Positions 5,740 to 5,787 of a stretch of DNA of 5,787 nucleotides are shown here, piece by piece. The DNA comes from an uncultured Spirochaetaceae bacterium. GTDB taxonomy: Bacteria > Spirochaetota > Spirochaetia > Treponematales > UBA12059. The position numbers and the translations under genes are program-made. The stretch's first letter is position 1. Every line of letters starts with the position of its first letter. Location of the stretch: contig CALKWG010000507.1 of assembly GCA_938004315.1 (NCBI GenBank), forward strand, positions 1 to 5,787. Direction: 5' to 3'. The notes under the pieces were generated by a model. It did not search any database, was not told where the DNA came from, and worked only from the letters and a program-made list of their open reading frames with translations.

Positions 5740-5787
5740 AGATCGGAAGAGCACACGTCTGAACTCCAGTCACCGAATACGATATCG
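5740..5787 (+). other. Illumina TruSeq-type adapter and index left on the contig end (not genomic)
   Basis: From 5740 the sequence reads AGATCGGAAGAGCACACGTC and continues to CCAGTCAC at 5773, all 34 bases of the standard indexed-adapter read-through sequence. Next comes an 8-base stretch fitting an index (CGAATACG, 5774-5781), then ATATCG, one base different from the expected ATCTCG. On the minus strand the adapter translates to the well-known artefact peptide TGVQTCALPI. The last reliable genomic base is about 5739. Confidence 0.97.

Noticed and set aside
5740..5773. A signal-peptide-like or lipobox-like N-terminus with a cysteine (TGVQTCALPIS) on the first permease
   Set aside because: It is translated sequencing adapter, not biology.
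1..5787. Mobile elements, CRISPR arrays, tRNA or rRNA genes, defence or biosynthetic clusters
   Set aside because: Nearly every base is covered by conserved housekeeping or transport genes, and no inverted terminal repeats, spacer-repeat pattern, cloverleaf or accessory gene was seen.

Overview
The window is a 5.8 kb piece of a GC-rich bacterial chromosome in which every supported gene lies on the minus strand. Read in the direction of transcription (high to low coordinates), the order is: a LolC-like permease missing its N-terminus, a LolD-like ABC ATPase, a LolE-like permease, recA, folK, scpA and the first 37 codons of scpB. Gene density is very high. The largest gap is the 100 bp in front of recA, and four of the six junctions are overlaps (8, 4 and 4 bp, and about 20 bp). 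The right end is not genomic: from 5740 onward it is an Illumina TruSeq-type adapter plus index, so this is the untrimmed edge of a short-read contig. The first residues of the apparent right-most ORF are artefact.

Organism: the GC-rich DNA, an outer-membrane lipoprotein-sorting type ABC cassette (diderm envelope), ScpA/ScpB (the SMC partner set, not MukBEF) and the core RecA sequence resemble what I recall of GC-rich Spirochaetota. This assignment comes from memory of RecA sequences and is inference; another diderm phylum is possible. The adapter suggests a draft or metagenomic assembly.

Region by region: (1) 4039-5739 is a permease-ATPase-permease cassette with overlapping ends, in the same order as the classical lolC-lolD-lolE operon; it probably extracts lipoproteins from the inner membrane. 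(2) 2638-2737 is the only real intergenic region. It carries a good sigma-70-type promoter for recA (GTGACA, 17 bp, TATAGT), short repeats that could be operators, and a strong Shine-Dalgarno. (3) 896-2637 holds recA, with an unusual Ala/Pro-rich C-terminal tail, followed by folK, which appears to start at a CTG codon overlapping the recA stop. (4) 1-866 holds scpA and the start of scpB, the kleisin and its partner in the SMC complex. A perfect TATAAT sits on the folK stop codon and may give scpAB its own promoter.

How they work together: the genes form one co-directional run that may be read as an envelope cassette followed by a chromosome-maintenance operon (recombination, condensation), with a folate enzyme between. 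No phage, IS element, CRISPR array, tRNA, rRNA, toxin-antitoxin pair or defence gene is visible. I found no convincing new biological system; the points of interest are the adapter artefact, the CTG start of folK, the recA control region and the RecA tail.
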